Shown piece by piece: positions 25,856 through 35,400 of a stretch of DNA of 64,000 nucleotides (position 1 is the first letter of the stretch; every line of letters starts with the position of its first letter). Location of the stretch: the NCBI RefSeq assembly GCF_002813775.1, contig NZ_CP020370.1, positions 3,187,501 to 3,251,500 of the forward strand. Reading direction: 5' to 3'. A program made the translations under genes and the position numbers. The stretch comes from Candidatus Thiodictyon syntrophicum (GTDB taxonomy: Bacteria; Pseudomonadota; Gammaproteobacteria; Chromatiales; Chromatiaceae). Under the pieces are notes generated by a model, which saw only the letters and a program-made list of their open reading frames with translations, was not told the origin of the DNA and made no database searches.

Positions 25856-27171
25856 ACCAGGAAAGCTTCTATCGGCTCGCCGGCCGGCTCTTCGAGCAGC
25901 TCCAGGGCGCGGAGCACCTGTTCTGCGACCTGGGTTGCGAGTCATCGGACTTTGTCCGGCTCAACCAGAACCGCATCCGCCAGGCCGGGGCGGTACGCTC
26001 GGCCGGTCTCGGGCTCAACCTGATCGACGGGGAGCGGCAGGCCCAGGCGTCCTGTGATCTGAGCGGCGACCTGGACGAGGACTTGAACCGCGCCCGGCAT
26101 CTGCTGGGGCGGCTGCGCGAGCGCATCGTCCATGTACCGGCGGACCCCTATCTCAATTTCTCGACCGAGCCCACGGGCAGCGAGCGCTGGGTGGGCGAGG
26201 ACCTGCCGGACGCCCGCGCCGCGGTCGCCGAGGTCATCGCAGCGGGCGCCGGTCTCGATCTTGTCGGCATCTGGGCCTCCGGGGAGGTCCAGGAGGGCCT
26301 GGCCAGTTCCATCGGGCACCGCCACTGGTACGGGGGCCGCAGCTTCAATCTGGACTGGAGCTGCTACCTGGAGGCGGACAAGGCGGTCAAGGCGGGCTAC
26401 AGCGGGCTCACCTGGGAGCCGGCGGTGCTGGCCGCGAAGCTCGCGCAACTGCGCCAAGGTCTAGAGGTAATGGGCCGTCCCGCCCGCACCATCGCCCCGG
26501 GACGCTATCGCGCCTATCTGGCCCCCGCGGCGGTGGCGGAACTGATGAACATGCTCGCCTGGGGCGGATTCGACCTGAAAAGCCAGCGCACCCGTCAAAC
26601 CCCCTTGCTGAAACTGGTCCGCGGCGAGCGCGCCTTCGACCCCCGGGTCAGCATCCGCGAGGAGCAGGACCGGGGCCTGACCCCCGCCTTCACGCCGGAG
26701 GGCTTCACCACGCCCGACCGGGTCACCCTGATCGACGCGGGCCGTTTCGGCACCTGTCTGGTGGATGCGCGTGACGCCAAGGAGTACGGCGAGCCGGTCA
26801 ACGCCGCGGGCGGGGCGCCGCAGTCCGTCGGGCTCGACCCGGGTGACCTCCCGCAAGCGGAACTCCTGACCCGACTCGACACGGGCCTGTGGATCGGCAA
26901 CCTCTGGTACTGCAACTGGTCGGACCCCAACGACTGCCGCGTCACCGGCATGACCCGCTTCGGCACCTGGTGGGTGGAGCACGGCGCGATCGTCGCCCCG
27001 GTCAAGGTCATGCGCTTCGACGACAGCCTCTATCACCTGCTCGGCGACCGGCTGGAGGGGCTGACCCGCGAGCGGGAACTGCTGATGGACCCGGGGACCT
27101 ATGAGGGGCGAAGTACCGAGAGTGCGCTGTTGCCGGGGATCCTGGTGTCGGGGATCGAGTTGGCGCTGTAG
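25852..27171 (+). CDS. pmbA: TldE/PmbA-type metalloprotease subunit
   Basis: A 439-residue partner of TldD. It starts at a GTG overlapping the tldD stop by four bases. It shows the PmbA/TldD-like N-terminal barrel (YRLAGRLFEQLQGAEHLFCDL region) and the C-terminal domain with GLWIGNLWYCNWSDPNDCRVTGMTR in abbreviated form. It lacks HExxxH, as expected for the non-catalytic subunit. It ends 24 bases before a toxin-antitoxin pair. Confidence 0.9.
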   Translation: MNQESFYRLAGRLFEQLQGAEHLFCDLGCESSDFVRLNQNRIRQAGAVRSAGLGLNLIDGERQAQASCDLSGDLDEDLNRARHLLGRLRERIVHVPADPYLNFSTEPTGSERWVGEDLPDARAAVAEVIAAGAGLDLVGIWASGEVQEGLASSIGHRHWYGGRSFNLDWSCYLEADKAVKAGYSGLTWEPAVLAAKLAQLRQGLEVMGRPARTIAPGRYRAYLAPAAVAELMNMLAWGGFDLKSQRTRQTPLLKLVRGERAFDPRVSIREEQDRGLTPAFTPEGFTTPDRVTLIDAGRFGTCLVDARDAKEYGEPVNAAGGAPQSVGLDPGDLPQAELLTRLDTGLWIGNLWYCNWSDPNDCRVTGMTRFGTWWVEHGAIVAPVKVMRFDDSLYHLLGDRLEGLTRERELLMDPGTYEGRSTESALLPGILVSGIELAL

Positions 27172-27195
27172 AACGTAGGACAAAGGCCATCGACC

Positions 27196-27450
27196 ATGCA
27201 AGAGATCGTCTCCATTCGCGATGCCAACCAGCATCTCTCCCGCTACCTGGACCGGGTTGAGCAAGGCACCGAGATCCTCATCACCCGTCGCGGCCAGCCG
27301 ATCGCCCGTCTGCTGCGGGTGGACCCCCAAGGCGGGCTTTCCGACGCCCAACGTGCAGCCCGCGAGCGGTTGCGTGCACGCATGGAGACTGGCTACGCGC
27401 TTGGCGGCGTGCGCCTCGAGCGTGAGGCCCTGCACGAGCGCGGCGAATGA
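27196..27450 (+). CDS. Phd/YefM-type antitoxin
   Basis: An 84-residue protein with the Phd/YefM N-terminal fold: VSIRDANQHLSRYLDRVEQG followed by EILITRRGQPIARLL. It should bind its own promoter and neutralise the PIN toxin encoded by the next gene, whose start overlaps its stop by ATGA. The C-terminal part is charged and likely wraps the toxin. Confidence 0.9.
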   Translation: MQEIVSIRDANQHLSRYLDRVEQGTEILITRRGQPIARLLRVDPQGGLSDAQRAARERLRARMETGYALGGVRLEREALHERGE

Positions 27451-27887
27451 CCGGGCAGCGCTTCAGCGTCGATACCAATATCCTGATTTACAGCATCGAT
27501 AAGGACGCGGGCACCAGGCATCAGCAATCCCGGATCATCCTCGACGCCCTGGCCGATGCGGATTGTGTGTTGACCCTTCAGGCGCTGCCCGAGTTTTTCA
27601 ACGCCGTCACGCGCAAAGACAAAATGTCCAGGGTCGAGGCCGCGGACACGGTGCGGGATTGGATGGAATTGTTCCCGGTCGCCGCCGCCGATGGACGCAC
27701 CCTCGCGGACGCAATGCGCCTGCGCATCGACCACGACTTCGCATTCTGGGATGCGATGCTGGTGCAAGCCGCCAGGGCCGCGGGCGTGACCCGCCTGTTG
27801 ACTGAGGATATGCAGGATGGCCGTGTCATTGGCACGATGCGCCTGGAGAATCCGTTCAAGGCGGGTTTCGACCTTCGGCTGCTTTAA
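27447..27887 (+). CDS. PIN-domain toxin (VapC-type ribonuclease)
   Basis: A 146-residue PIN-domain protein. The acidic active-site residues are visible: D in SVDTNILIY (N-terminal), E in QALPEFFNAV, D in the FWDAML segment, and D in LLTEDMQDG. It is predicted to cleave RNA and to be held in check by the overlapping Phd-type antitoxin. All acidic residues appear intact, so the pair looks functional. Confidence 0.9.
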   Translation: MTGQRFSVDTNILIYSIDKDAGTRHQQSRIILDALADADCVLTLQALPEFFNAVTRKDKMSRVEAADTVRDWMELFPVAAADGRTLADAMRLRIDHDFAFWDAMLVQAARAAGVTRLLTEDMQDGRVIGTMRLENPFKAGFDLRLL

Positions 27888-28114
27888 CCCGGAGCGGCGC
27901 GCTGATCGCAGTGCGTTGCCCTCGATAAACAAACCTGGTTTTGTCAAACGTGAAGGGACTCGAAGGCGTTGGGCCGATCACCGCACGGGTGACCTCGCAG
28001 ACCTACGTATCGCGTTGAAGATCTTTGTGATCTTTGTGTCTCTGTGTGAGAACTGCTCTTTCTAGGCTCAAGCGTCGCGCGGGCATTCGGGCCGCTGGAG
28101 CGGCCAAGACTGCA

Positions 28115-28135
28115 TTCCCACGCGGAGCGTGGGAA
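28115..28135. repeat. palindromic intergenic repeat TTCCCACGC-GGA-GCGTGGGAA
   Basis: A perfect 9-base inverted repeat with a three-base loop, of the TTCCCACGC type widely scattered in gammaproteobacterial genomes. It lies in the 300-base stretch 27888-28187, which also holds a CTTTGTGATCTTTGTG-like repeat (28020-28040) and no gene. Confidence 0.7.
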
Positions 28136-28153
28136 CGAGAAACGACAACCCTT

Positions 28154-28202
28154 CATCCCTCACCCCTCACCCCTCACCCCTCGACCCTCACCCCTCGACC
28201 CG
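28154..28202. repeat. heptanucleotide tandem repeat covering the end of the transglutaminase gene
   Basis: Seven 7-base units (CATCCCT, CACCCCT three times, CGACCCT, CACCCCT, CGACCCG). Read on the minus strand, the last four codons and the TGA stop of the neighbouring gene lie inside it. Confidence 0.9.
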
Positions 28203-29066
28203 ATTCACATCCACCGCCACCGTCAACTCATGCCCCCCGCCGCCGTAAAAGATCCCATGCATGGGGGTCACGTCATGATAGTCGCGCCCGACCGCGGTGG
28301 TGATGTGCTGCTCGCCCGGAATCAGGTCGTTGGTGGGGTCGAAGTCGACCCAGCCGAGATCCGGGATCATGATCGCGAACCAGGCATGAGATGCGTCGGA
28401 GCCCTGGAGCTTGGCCTGGCCGGGGGGCGGCAGGGTTTCGAGATAGCCGCTGACATAGCGGGCGGCCAACCCCAGGCCGCGCAGGCCGGCGATGGCGAGG
28501 TGGGCGAAGTCCTGGCAGACGCCGCGGCGATGGGCCATGACCTCGGCCACCGGGGTCGCGATGCTGGTGAAGTGGGGATCGTAGGCGAACTCGCGGAAGA
28601 TCCGCCCCATGAGGTCGATGCCGGCCTCCAGGATCGGGCGCCCGCGGGTGAAGGAGCCAGCCGCGTAGTCGCGGGCGGCGACATTGAGCGGGACCAGGGG
28701 GGAGGCGAGGGTGAAGATGCGCGACGCGTTCATGGCGGGTTTGCGGTGCTGGTGCAGGCAGTCGCGTGCCACCTCCCAGGCGGGGGTGGCGGGCGGTTCC
28801 GGCAGGTCTTGCAGGCCGACCTCGACCTCGCTGACGGCGGTGACCTCCAGGGCGTCGTGGGCCTGTTGGATGGAGAAATAATTTACCCGGTTGCCGAAGA
28901 AGTCCTCGTGTTCGCGGTTGACCGCCGGTCCGGGGTCGATCCGCAGGGAACTGGACAGGCAGCGCTGGCGCTCGCTCTGGCGGGGCTTCAAGTGGACGAT
29001 GTTGTGACACAGGGAGACGGGCTCCGCATAGTCATAGCGGGTCAGGTGGCTGATGCGCAGTCTCAT
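28188..29066 (-). CDS. transglutaminase-like protein (bacterial transglutaminase N-region plus core)
   Basis: This 292-residue protein has the N-terminal beta domain (MRLRISHLTRYDYAEPVSLC) and a transglutaminase/protease-like core with catalytic C in RRGVCQDFAHL, H in DASHAWF and D in DFDPTND. It is coupled by an ATGA overlap to the ATP-grasp/alpha-E fusion upstream, a widely conserved pair of unknown pathway, perhaps forming or cutting amide bonds in a peptide. The last residues RVEG and the stop come from a heptanucleotide repeat. Confidence 0.9.
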   Translation of the reverse strand: MRLRISHLTRYDYAEPVSLCHNIVHLKPRQSERQRCLSSSLRIDPGPAVNREHEDFFGNRVNYFSIQQAHDALEVTAVSEVEVGLQDLPEPPATPAWEVARDCLHQHRKPAMNASRIFTLASPLVPLNVAARDYAAGSFTRGRPILEAGIDLMGRIFREFAYDPHFTSIATPVAEVMAHRRGVCQDFAHLAIAGLRGLGLAARYVSGYLETLPPPGQAKLQGSDASHAWFAIMIPDLGWVDFDPTNDLIPGEQHITTAVGRDYHDVTPMHGIFYGGGGHELTVAVDVNRVEG

Positions 29067-31657
29067 TTGACCACCCCGATGCGCCGCAGCAGGCTGTGCG
29101 GCTGTTCCTCGTGACGGAAATACTGGGCGGTCAGGGCGTTGGAGATGGCGGCCAGATCGGACTCCAGGGCCTCCAGCACCTTTTCAAGGCTTACGCGCCG
29201 CTGCGTCTGGGGGTCCGGCTGGACCAGGGTGTCGAGTTCGGCCAAGCGCACACCTGTCAGGGTTTTGAGCACCAGCTTTTCCGCCGGGGTCCGCCCCACC
29301 GCCAGTTCGCCCTTGGGCATGACCGTGACCAGCCGCTCGAGCGCGACCAGTTGATAGGCCAGGGCGCGCGGGTTGCCCTCGTCCTGTAACACCAGGTCGA
29401 GCAGGGCCCCGATACGGGTGCCGGCCCGATAGCGGCGGCGATAGGTGATGGTACTGTCGGTGACGCCGAGCACGGCCTCGATCAGGGTGGTCTCGTCCTG
29501 CTCCGGGGTCAGGGGGGTCAGGGTGGAGCGCAGCAGGGCGGCGAGCGCCGCGCCGCGCTCCAGGCGGCGCCCGGTCTCCAGGAAGTGCCACCCCTCGTTG
29601 TGGGTCATGTTCTCCTGGGTCAGGCCGGAGAAGGCGACCAGCGAGGTGACCAGCGGGTCGAGCTCGTCCAGGGCCGCCGACGGCTGGGTCGGCGGGGTGC
29701 TGGTCAGGGCGGCGAGCCGCGCCTCAATGTCGCTGACGATGCGCCAGGTGTCCACCGAGAGCCGCTCGCGTACCGAGTAGGCGGCCTGGCCCAGGGCCTG
29801 GAGGGTCTGAGGCAGCCCGCCCAGGCGACGCGGGTTGGAGATCAGCGACAGCAGTTCCGGCCAGGGGTCACGCAGGCGGGCCGCCGCCCCCTCGCCGAGA
29901 AAACCAGGCAAGGATTGTGTTTGATGGGTCAGGGCCTCCAGCAGGGAGCGCATGAAATAGGTGCCCGGTTTGGCCGGGGCCGTGGTCGGGGCCACCTCGG
30001 TCCGCTCCGAGAGCTTGAAGATGATCATGCGCAGCAGCCGCACCAGGCCTTCGGCCCGTTCCGCGTAGCGGCCGATCCAGAACAGGTTGTCCGCGACCCG
30101 GCTGGAGACCTCGCTCTCCTGGGTCACGGCCGGGGCCTGGGAGTCCCCGCTGATCAGCAGGGTCTCCTGGCGCTCAGGCTCCGAGGCCAGCACCCAGGCG
30201 TCCTTGCCCAGACCGCCGAGTTGGTTGCTGACCAGGGCCGCATCGCTGGTCAGGGCCACCCGTCCCAGACCGCCGGGCAGCACCGTGTAGCCCTCGTCCT
30301 CCGCGCACAGGAAGGTACGCAGCGTGATCGGGCGCGGCTCCAGGCGTTGGCCGACCAGGACCGGGGCGGTGGAGGGCTGCACCCGCTCCTGGGCGACGAA
30401 GCGGTTGGGCGACGCCTGGATGGCCTGGATCAGGGCCTCCCGCGACGCCGCCTCCATGGTGCCCGGGAAGACGCAGCGCTGGCCCTGGGGCTTACCGGCC
30501 TGCTTGATCACCAGGTTATCGAGGTGGGCGAGCACGAAGGCGCGCGCCTTGGGGTCACCGCACCACCAGGTCGAGATGTCGGGCAGCAGCAGGTCCTCAC
30601 CCAGCAGGTGGCGGCACAGGGCGGGCAGAAAGGCCATGAGCCCAGGGTGCTCCAGGACTCCGCTGCCGAGCGCGTTGGCGATCACCAGGTTGCCGGCGCG
30701 CACCGCCTCGACCAGGCCCGGGACGCCCTGGCCGGCATCCTCGCCCAGTTCCAGGGGGTCGCACTCGCTGGCCTTGACCCGGCGCATCATCGCGTCGATG
30801 CGCTCCAGTCGGCCCAGGGTGCGCAGCCACAGGGCGCCGTCGCGCACCGAGAGATCCCCGCCCTGGACCAGGTCGTAGCCCAGATAGTTGGCCAGATAGG
30901 CGTGCTCGAAATAGGCCTCGCTCTGGGGGCCGGGGGTGAGTACGACCACCCGGGTATGCCCGTCGCGCCCCGGGGCGAGCCGGGTCAGGGTGCGGCGCAT
31001 GGAGCGGAAGAAGCCGGCCTGGCGATGGACGTGGGAGTCGCGGAACAGGCTCGGCAGGACGCGCGAGAGCACCACCCGGTTCTCCAGGGCATAGCCGGCC
31101 CCGAGCGGCGTCTGGGTGCGGTCGCCGATCACCCGCCACTGCCCGTCCGGCATCCTTGTCAAGTCCGCCGCATAGTGGACCAGGGGCCGCCGGCCCGCGA
31201 CCTCCAGGCCGTGACAGGGGAGCAGATACTCGCGGTAGCCGTCGATCAGCTCGGCCGGCAGCAGCCCCCGGTTGATCAGTTCACGCGGGCCGTAGAGGTC
31301 CAGCAGGATCAGGTTGAACAACTCGGCCCGCTGCATCAGGCCCCGTTCGAGCACGGCCCACTCCTCGCTGGGGATGAGCAGCGGCAGCAGGTCCAGTTCC
31401 CAGGGCCGGGACATCCCCTGGGGATCACCGTTCAGATTGTAGGTGACGCCGTTGTCGCGGATCATCCGCGCGGCCTCGCGCCAGCGCTCCTCGATGCCGG
31501 CGGGACCCAGGGTGCGCAGGGCCTCCAGGATATAGCGCCACTGGGGGCGGACCTCGCCCTGCGTCGGGCGCATCTCGTCGAAGCAGCCGGTGAGCGGCAG
31601 GTAGTCGTCGATCAGCCCGGGGCGTGCCAGGGCGGCGGCGAGGTTGGTAGCGGACAT
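29063..31657 (-). CDS. circularly permuted ATP-grasp type 2 / alpha-E domain fusion protein
   Basis: This 864-residue protein joins two domains that are often separate genes. The N-terminal 500 residues are a circularly permuted ATP-grasp domain (NGVTYNLNGDPQGMSRPWELDLLP region, RVIGDRTQTPLGAGYALENR, TPGPQSEAYFEHAYLA). The C-terminal part is an alpha-E (DUF403) helical domain beginning SRVADNLFWIGRYAERAEGLVRLLR. ATP-grasp enzymes ligate carboxylates to amines, so with the transglutaminase downstream this pair may make or modify a peptide; the substrate is unknown. The start is the ATG at 31657, with no competing candidate. Confidence 0.9.
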   Translation of the reverse strand: MSATNLAAALARPGLIDDYLPLTGCFDEMRPTQGEVRPQWRYILEALRTLGPAGIEERWREAARMIRDNGVTYNLNGDPQGMSRPWELDLLPLLIPSEEWAVLERGLMQRAELFNLILLDLYGPRELINRGLLPAELIDGYREYLLPCHGLEVAGRRPLVHYAADLTRMPDGQWRVIGDRTQTPLGAGYALENRVVLSRVLPSLFRDSHVHRQAGFFRSMRRTLTRLAPGRDGHTRVVVLTPGPQSEAYFEHAYLANYLGYDLVQGGDLSVRDGALWLRTLGRLERIDAMMRRVKASECDPLELGEDAGQGVPGLVEAVRAGNLVIANALGSGVLEHPGLMAFLPALCRHLLGEDLLLPDISTWWCGDPKARAFVLAHLDNLVIKQAGKPQGQRCVFPGTMEAASREALIQAIQASPNRFVAQERVQPSTAPVLVGQRLEPRPITLRTFLCAEDEGYTVLPGGLGRVALTSDAALVSNQLGGLGKDAWVLASEPERQETLLISGDSQAPAVTQESEVSSRVADNLFWIGRYAERAEGLVRLLRMIIFKLSERTEVAPTTAPAKPGTYFMRSLLEALTHQTQSLPGFLGEGAAARLRDPWPELLSLISNPRRLGGLPQTLQALGQAAYSVRERLSVDTWRIVSDIEARLAALTSTPPTQPSAALDELDPLVTSLVAFSGLTQENMTHNEGWHFLETGRRLERGAALAALLRSTLTPLTPEQDETTLIEAVLGVTDSTITYRRRYRAGTRIGALLDLVLQDEGNPRALAYQLVALERLVTVMPKGELAVGRTPAEKLVLKTLTGVRLAELDTLVQPDPQTQRRVSLEKVLEALESDLAAISNALTAQYFRHEEQPHSLLRRIGVVK

Positions 31658-31788
31658 GGGCGGGGCTCTCGGCGTGTCTTAAGGGCCGATTAGACACGGC
31701 GCGGGCGGAGGTGACAAGGCTGTATCTGCGCTGGGGCGCTCGCGACCTTGATCATACCCCCGGCCGCGTTGCTATCGGCAAGGGCGCG

Positions 31789-31890
31789 GGTCCGCACAGC
31801 GGACCCTGCGGGCTGACCGTGCGGGCGCTGGTCCGCATAGCGGACCCTGCAGACTGACCGCGGGGGCGCTGGTCCGCACAGCGGACCCTA
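31789..31890. repeat. 41-bp tandem repeat built on a GGTCCGC-NNN-GCGGACC palindrome
   Basis: Two full 41-base units (31789-31829 and 31830-31870) and the palindromic start of a third (31871-31887). The last palindrome directly abuts the TAG stop codon of pilE. Related single palindromes lie at 40270-40286 and 45734-45750. The remaining 31658-31788 shows nothing else. Confidence 0.92.
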
Positions 31891-32382
31891 CCAGCAGTCG
31901 GCCGTCGCGTCCCCGCCCGCGGCGGTCGTGGCCGTGCGGCCGCCGCTGCTGGTGTATTGGAAGAGCGCGCAGCGGCTGTCCTGTGCCTGACTCCCCAGAG
32001 GGATGGCGAAGAGGGTGTAGGATTCCCCATCGCCGGCCAGCGTTTCACCGCCCCCGGTCGCGGGGTTGATGCTCGTGATTTGATAGTAACCCGCACAGGA
32101 GGGTGCCGCGATGGTGAGGCCGTCGGGCACCAGCGATTGGCCGGCGGTCTTATAACAATCGAGGCGGCTGGCGCAATCGTGGTGGTTGTAGCGGTGATAG
32201 GCGGTGTAGCAGCGTTCCAACTGATGGGCGACCGCCAGCAGCGATTTTTTGGCATCGCTGCGGCGGATCTTGAGGGTCTGGCCTTGGTAGGAGGGATAGG
32301 ACACCAAGACCAGGATGGCCAACACCGCGATGACGACCAGGATTTCGATCAAGGTGAAGGCGCGGTTGCGGGTGCGGCGCAT
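31888..32382 (-). CDS. pilE: PilE-type minor pilin
   Basis: A type IV minor pilin of 164 residues with a short basic leader and the pilin helix FTLIEILVVIAVLAILVLVSYP. Glu5 of the mature helix is present. The residue before the cleavage site is Ala (RNRA/FTLIE) rather than the usual Gly. Cysteines near residues 60-80 and at the C-terminus (DCW end) could form the usual disulfide loop. I chose the ATG at 32382 because AGGGG precedes it; the ATG at 32409 lies just after the pilY1 stop without a ribosome binding site. Last gene of the fimT-pilVWX-pilY1-pilE operon. Confidence 0.88.
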   Translation of the reverse strand: MRRTRNRAFTLIEILVVIAVLAILVLVSYPSYQGQTLKIRRSDAKKSLLAVAHQLERCYTAYHRYNHHDCASRLDCYKTAGQSLVPDGLTIAAPSCAGYYQITSINPATGGGETLAGDGESYTLFAIPLGSQAQDSRCALFQYTSSGGRTATTAAGGDATADCW

Positions 32383-32412
32383 TGGGCAAGCCCCTGGTAT
32401 GTCCATCATATT

Positions 32413-35400
32413 TTAGTGCAGTTGCAGCCAGGAACGGCGGCCGCCGGCCAGGTCACCGGGGTTTTCGACCGTGATCTCGATGGCCGCCTCCCGCGCGCCG
32501 CTGGCGAACTTGTACTCCTTGGTTCCGGCGCCGATGATGGCGGGTTCCTGGATGATGCCGACCGTCGATTTCTTGCCGGAAGGGGCAAGCATGGCGGCGG
32601 CCCCGTTGACTTGAACGCTCACCATGTCGGCCAGATTAAAGACGGTGTCCGCATTGAGGTCGAATACTACCTCGGTTCTGCGCGCGCCGTTGAGTGCATT
32701 CAACTCGATCAGCCAACCGTCACCGCCGAAGTCACACAGGGCGGTGCCGGGGTCCGAGGGGATCAGCGAGGTGAAGATGACCCGTCCGCCGCGCAACTGC
32801 GGGTCGGTCACCTGCACCTCTCCCTCGGCCGTGCCGTCCAAGGGCTGGCGAAGTTCCAGGTACCAACCCAGGTGGGTGGTTGGCGGGGAGTCTGTCGGCT
32901 TGCCGCTGTCCAGGCGCCAAGTGATCGGATTGTCGGTAGTCACACGCACATCAAAGGCGCCGCTGACCGTCTTGGCGAGGATCTGCTGTTTCAACAGGTG
33001 CTCGCGGGCGATTGCGGAGGTCCCGTCGAAGCGGTCCCAGATCCCGTAAAAGGCATTGATGGCCGTCGTGTTGGGAATCCGGTCGCCTTCGCGAAAATAG
33101 GCGCCGCTACCGAACAGGACGACGACGCCGCGCATGGGGTGGCGCATGACCTCTGGGCGGACCGTGATCGGGCTCGTGGTACCGGTCAGCCCGGTCAAGT
33201 CGCTGAAGAGCGGCACACCGGCAAAGGAGACCTGCATGTCAGACCCCACCGAGGGCTCGAAGCGCCACAAGTTGCCCTTAAGGTCACCCGCATAGAGGTA
33301 GTCCACGCGCCCGTCCCCGTCATAATCCACCGGGGCGACGCTGGACAACCCGTTCCCCGGACCGGCATCGGCGACCACGCTCGACAGGAGGGTCCCGGTT
33401 TTGGCATCCACCACATAGAGCACCGCCTTCCCATCCGGGCTTTTGTAACCGTTGCCGAAGACGACGACCCAGGCACCGCTAAGGACGGTGTCGGGCATCC
33501 GCGCGGCCACCGGCCGACTGTAGGTATAGCCTAAATCGTCGAAGTCGTGGACCCCGTCTCCCCCGTCGTCCCCGCCGACGATATCCCACAGGACCCGCGT
33601 CGCCGCGGTCTCCTCGCTGGCAGCGAAGTCGGCGGGATTGGTGACGTCGATGGCGAAGACCCCGCGGCCGCCGGCACCCAGACTGCCGAGCAGCAGGGTA
33701 CGCCAGGCTCCCTCCTCGCCAAGATAGTCCCTCAGATAAACATCCCCGGCGACGGCCCCGCCGTCAACGAAGGATTGGTGGTGATCGCGATAGTCGACGG
33801 CGGTGAGGGCCGAGAGCTTGGGATAGACGGCACGTGGGACATAAGCGAACAGTTCCGCCCCGGTGTCCGCGTTGAAGCCGTGGATCATGCCGTCGTTGGC
33901 GCCGACATAGACGATGGGCTGGCGGTCCGCTTTGGCGGCGGCGAAGGTTCGGTAGGGGTGTTCTTCCAGGGTATCCGGATAGAGCGACATGGGGGCACCG
34001 ATATAGACCGGATCGGAGTTAACCACGTCCCCCAACACATGGGCCCGGGTGCGCAGGGTCCCCCCCGTCTGGGACGTCTCGGCCGCATGACTGCCGCGCA
34101 GGTAGTTGAGCCGGGCCTCGCCCTTGGCGTCGTGGACCGCGGCGCAGGTCGTGCCCCAGCAGGGCTGCAGGCCCAGGTCCTCCTTCTGCTCTTGCGCGAT
34201 CCCGTCGTTGTCGTCGCTATCGTCATTGCCCCACCGGAAGGGGACGCCGGGGCCGCCCGTGACGGTGCGCCGCTCCTCGTTGCTGGTGATGATGCGGCGC
34301 GTGCCGGCGGTGGCCTGTGCGTCGATCTCGGTGCGTCCGCTCCAGATGAGGGTGGAGAGGGACCCATCGGTGTTGACCGGAAAGGCGACCACATCCCCGG
34401 ACCAGTCCGAACTGTCGTAGCGTCCCTGGAAGATGCGGGTGTCCTCGTTGAGCGTGATCGAGTTGGCGACCACGGAGGCCGAGGACGAGATGGTGGCGAT
34501 GACCTCCAGGAACCGCTCCAGTGAGGTTCCCAGCAGGGCCGGGTTGTCGGCGTAGAAAAAGCGGTCCGGGGTGTCGTCGTCATTGGAGTCCCATTCGGTC
34601 GCCAGATCCGGTTTGGCATTGGCGTTGACGTCGGTGAACCCGCCGTACTTGGCAGCGTACCACAGGGCCGGCTCCAGCAGCCGGGCGGGGTTGGAACCGG
34701 CAGTGAACATCCGCACGCAGGCAGCCGGTTTATTGGCGGGGGTATCCACCGGCGTCGTGAGCATGCTGAAATTCTTGCCGTCCTTACGGACGACTTCCCG
34801 ATAAACGCCGTCCTGATGGTAGGCGCCATCGCACAGGGTACTCGCAGTGCCGGCGGCATTGGTCGGACTGGTGCCGGCGGAGGTCCCGGTGATGGTATAG
34901 CCGAACAAGAGGGCATGCCCGGCGTAGACCTGTTCGGCCGAGCTCGTGATCCTGATCTGATTGGCCGCGACCGTGGAGCAATCGCTCTTACAATTGGCGG
35001 TGGCCGTACAGGCTGCCAGACAGTTGGTCCGGTTGTTCTTACAGGTGTCGGTAGTGCCGCAGGCAGTATAGATCTTCTCGCAGGTGGTCGGACACTCGGT
35101 CTCCGTGCAGGCAGTGCAGAACGCCTGGCAGGGGTTTGGTTCCCCGAGGATTCCCGCGCTCGGCCCGGCGCAGAACTTGAGCCGCTGGGCACCGTCCATG
35201 TCGAAGTCGTTGCCCCAGGTGGAATCCTCCCAGATGACCAGGAGGCTGCCGCCGACCAGTTTGCCCGCCGTGTTTTTCACCAGGTTCTCGACGCTCAGGT
35301 CCACTAGACTGCCCATACGCCAGCCGCTGGTGGCTTGCACCGCGGTGGTCGTCGTGTTGGCTTCCAGATGGGGCAACAGGGTCACCGTATCGCTGCCCAC

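Noticed and set aside
29585-31693. 702-residue plus-strand open frame over the ATP-grasp gene
   Set aside because: It is antisense to a well-supported ATP-grasp/alpha-E protein and has no recognisable domain.
31789-31890. CRISPR-like array (three regularly spaced palindromic repeats)
   Set aside because: The spacers between palindromes are themselves repeated (41-bp tandem), only two and a half units exist, and no cas genes are present.
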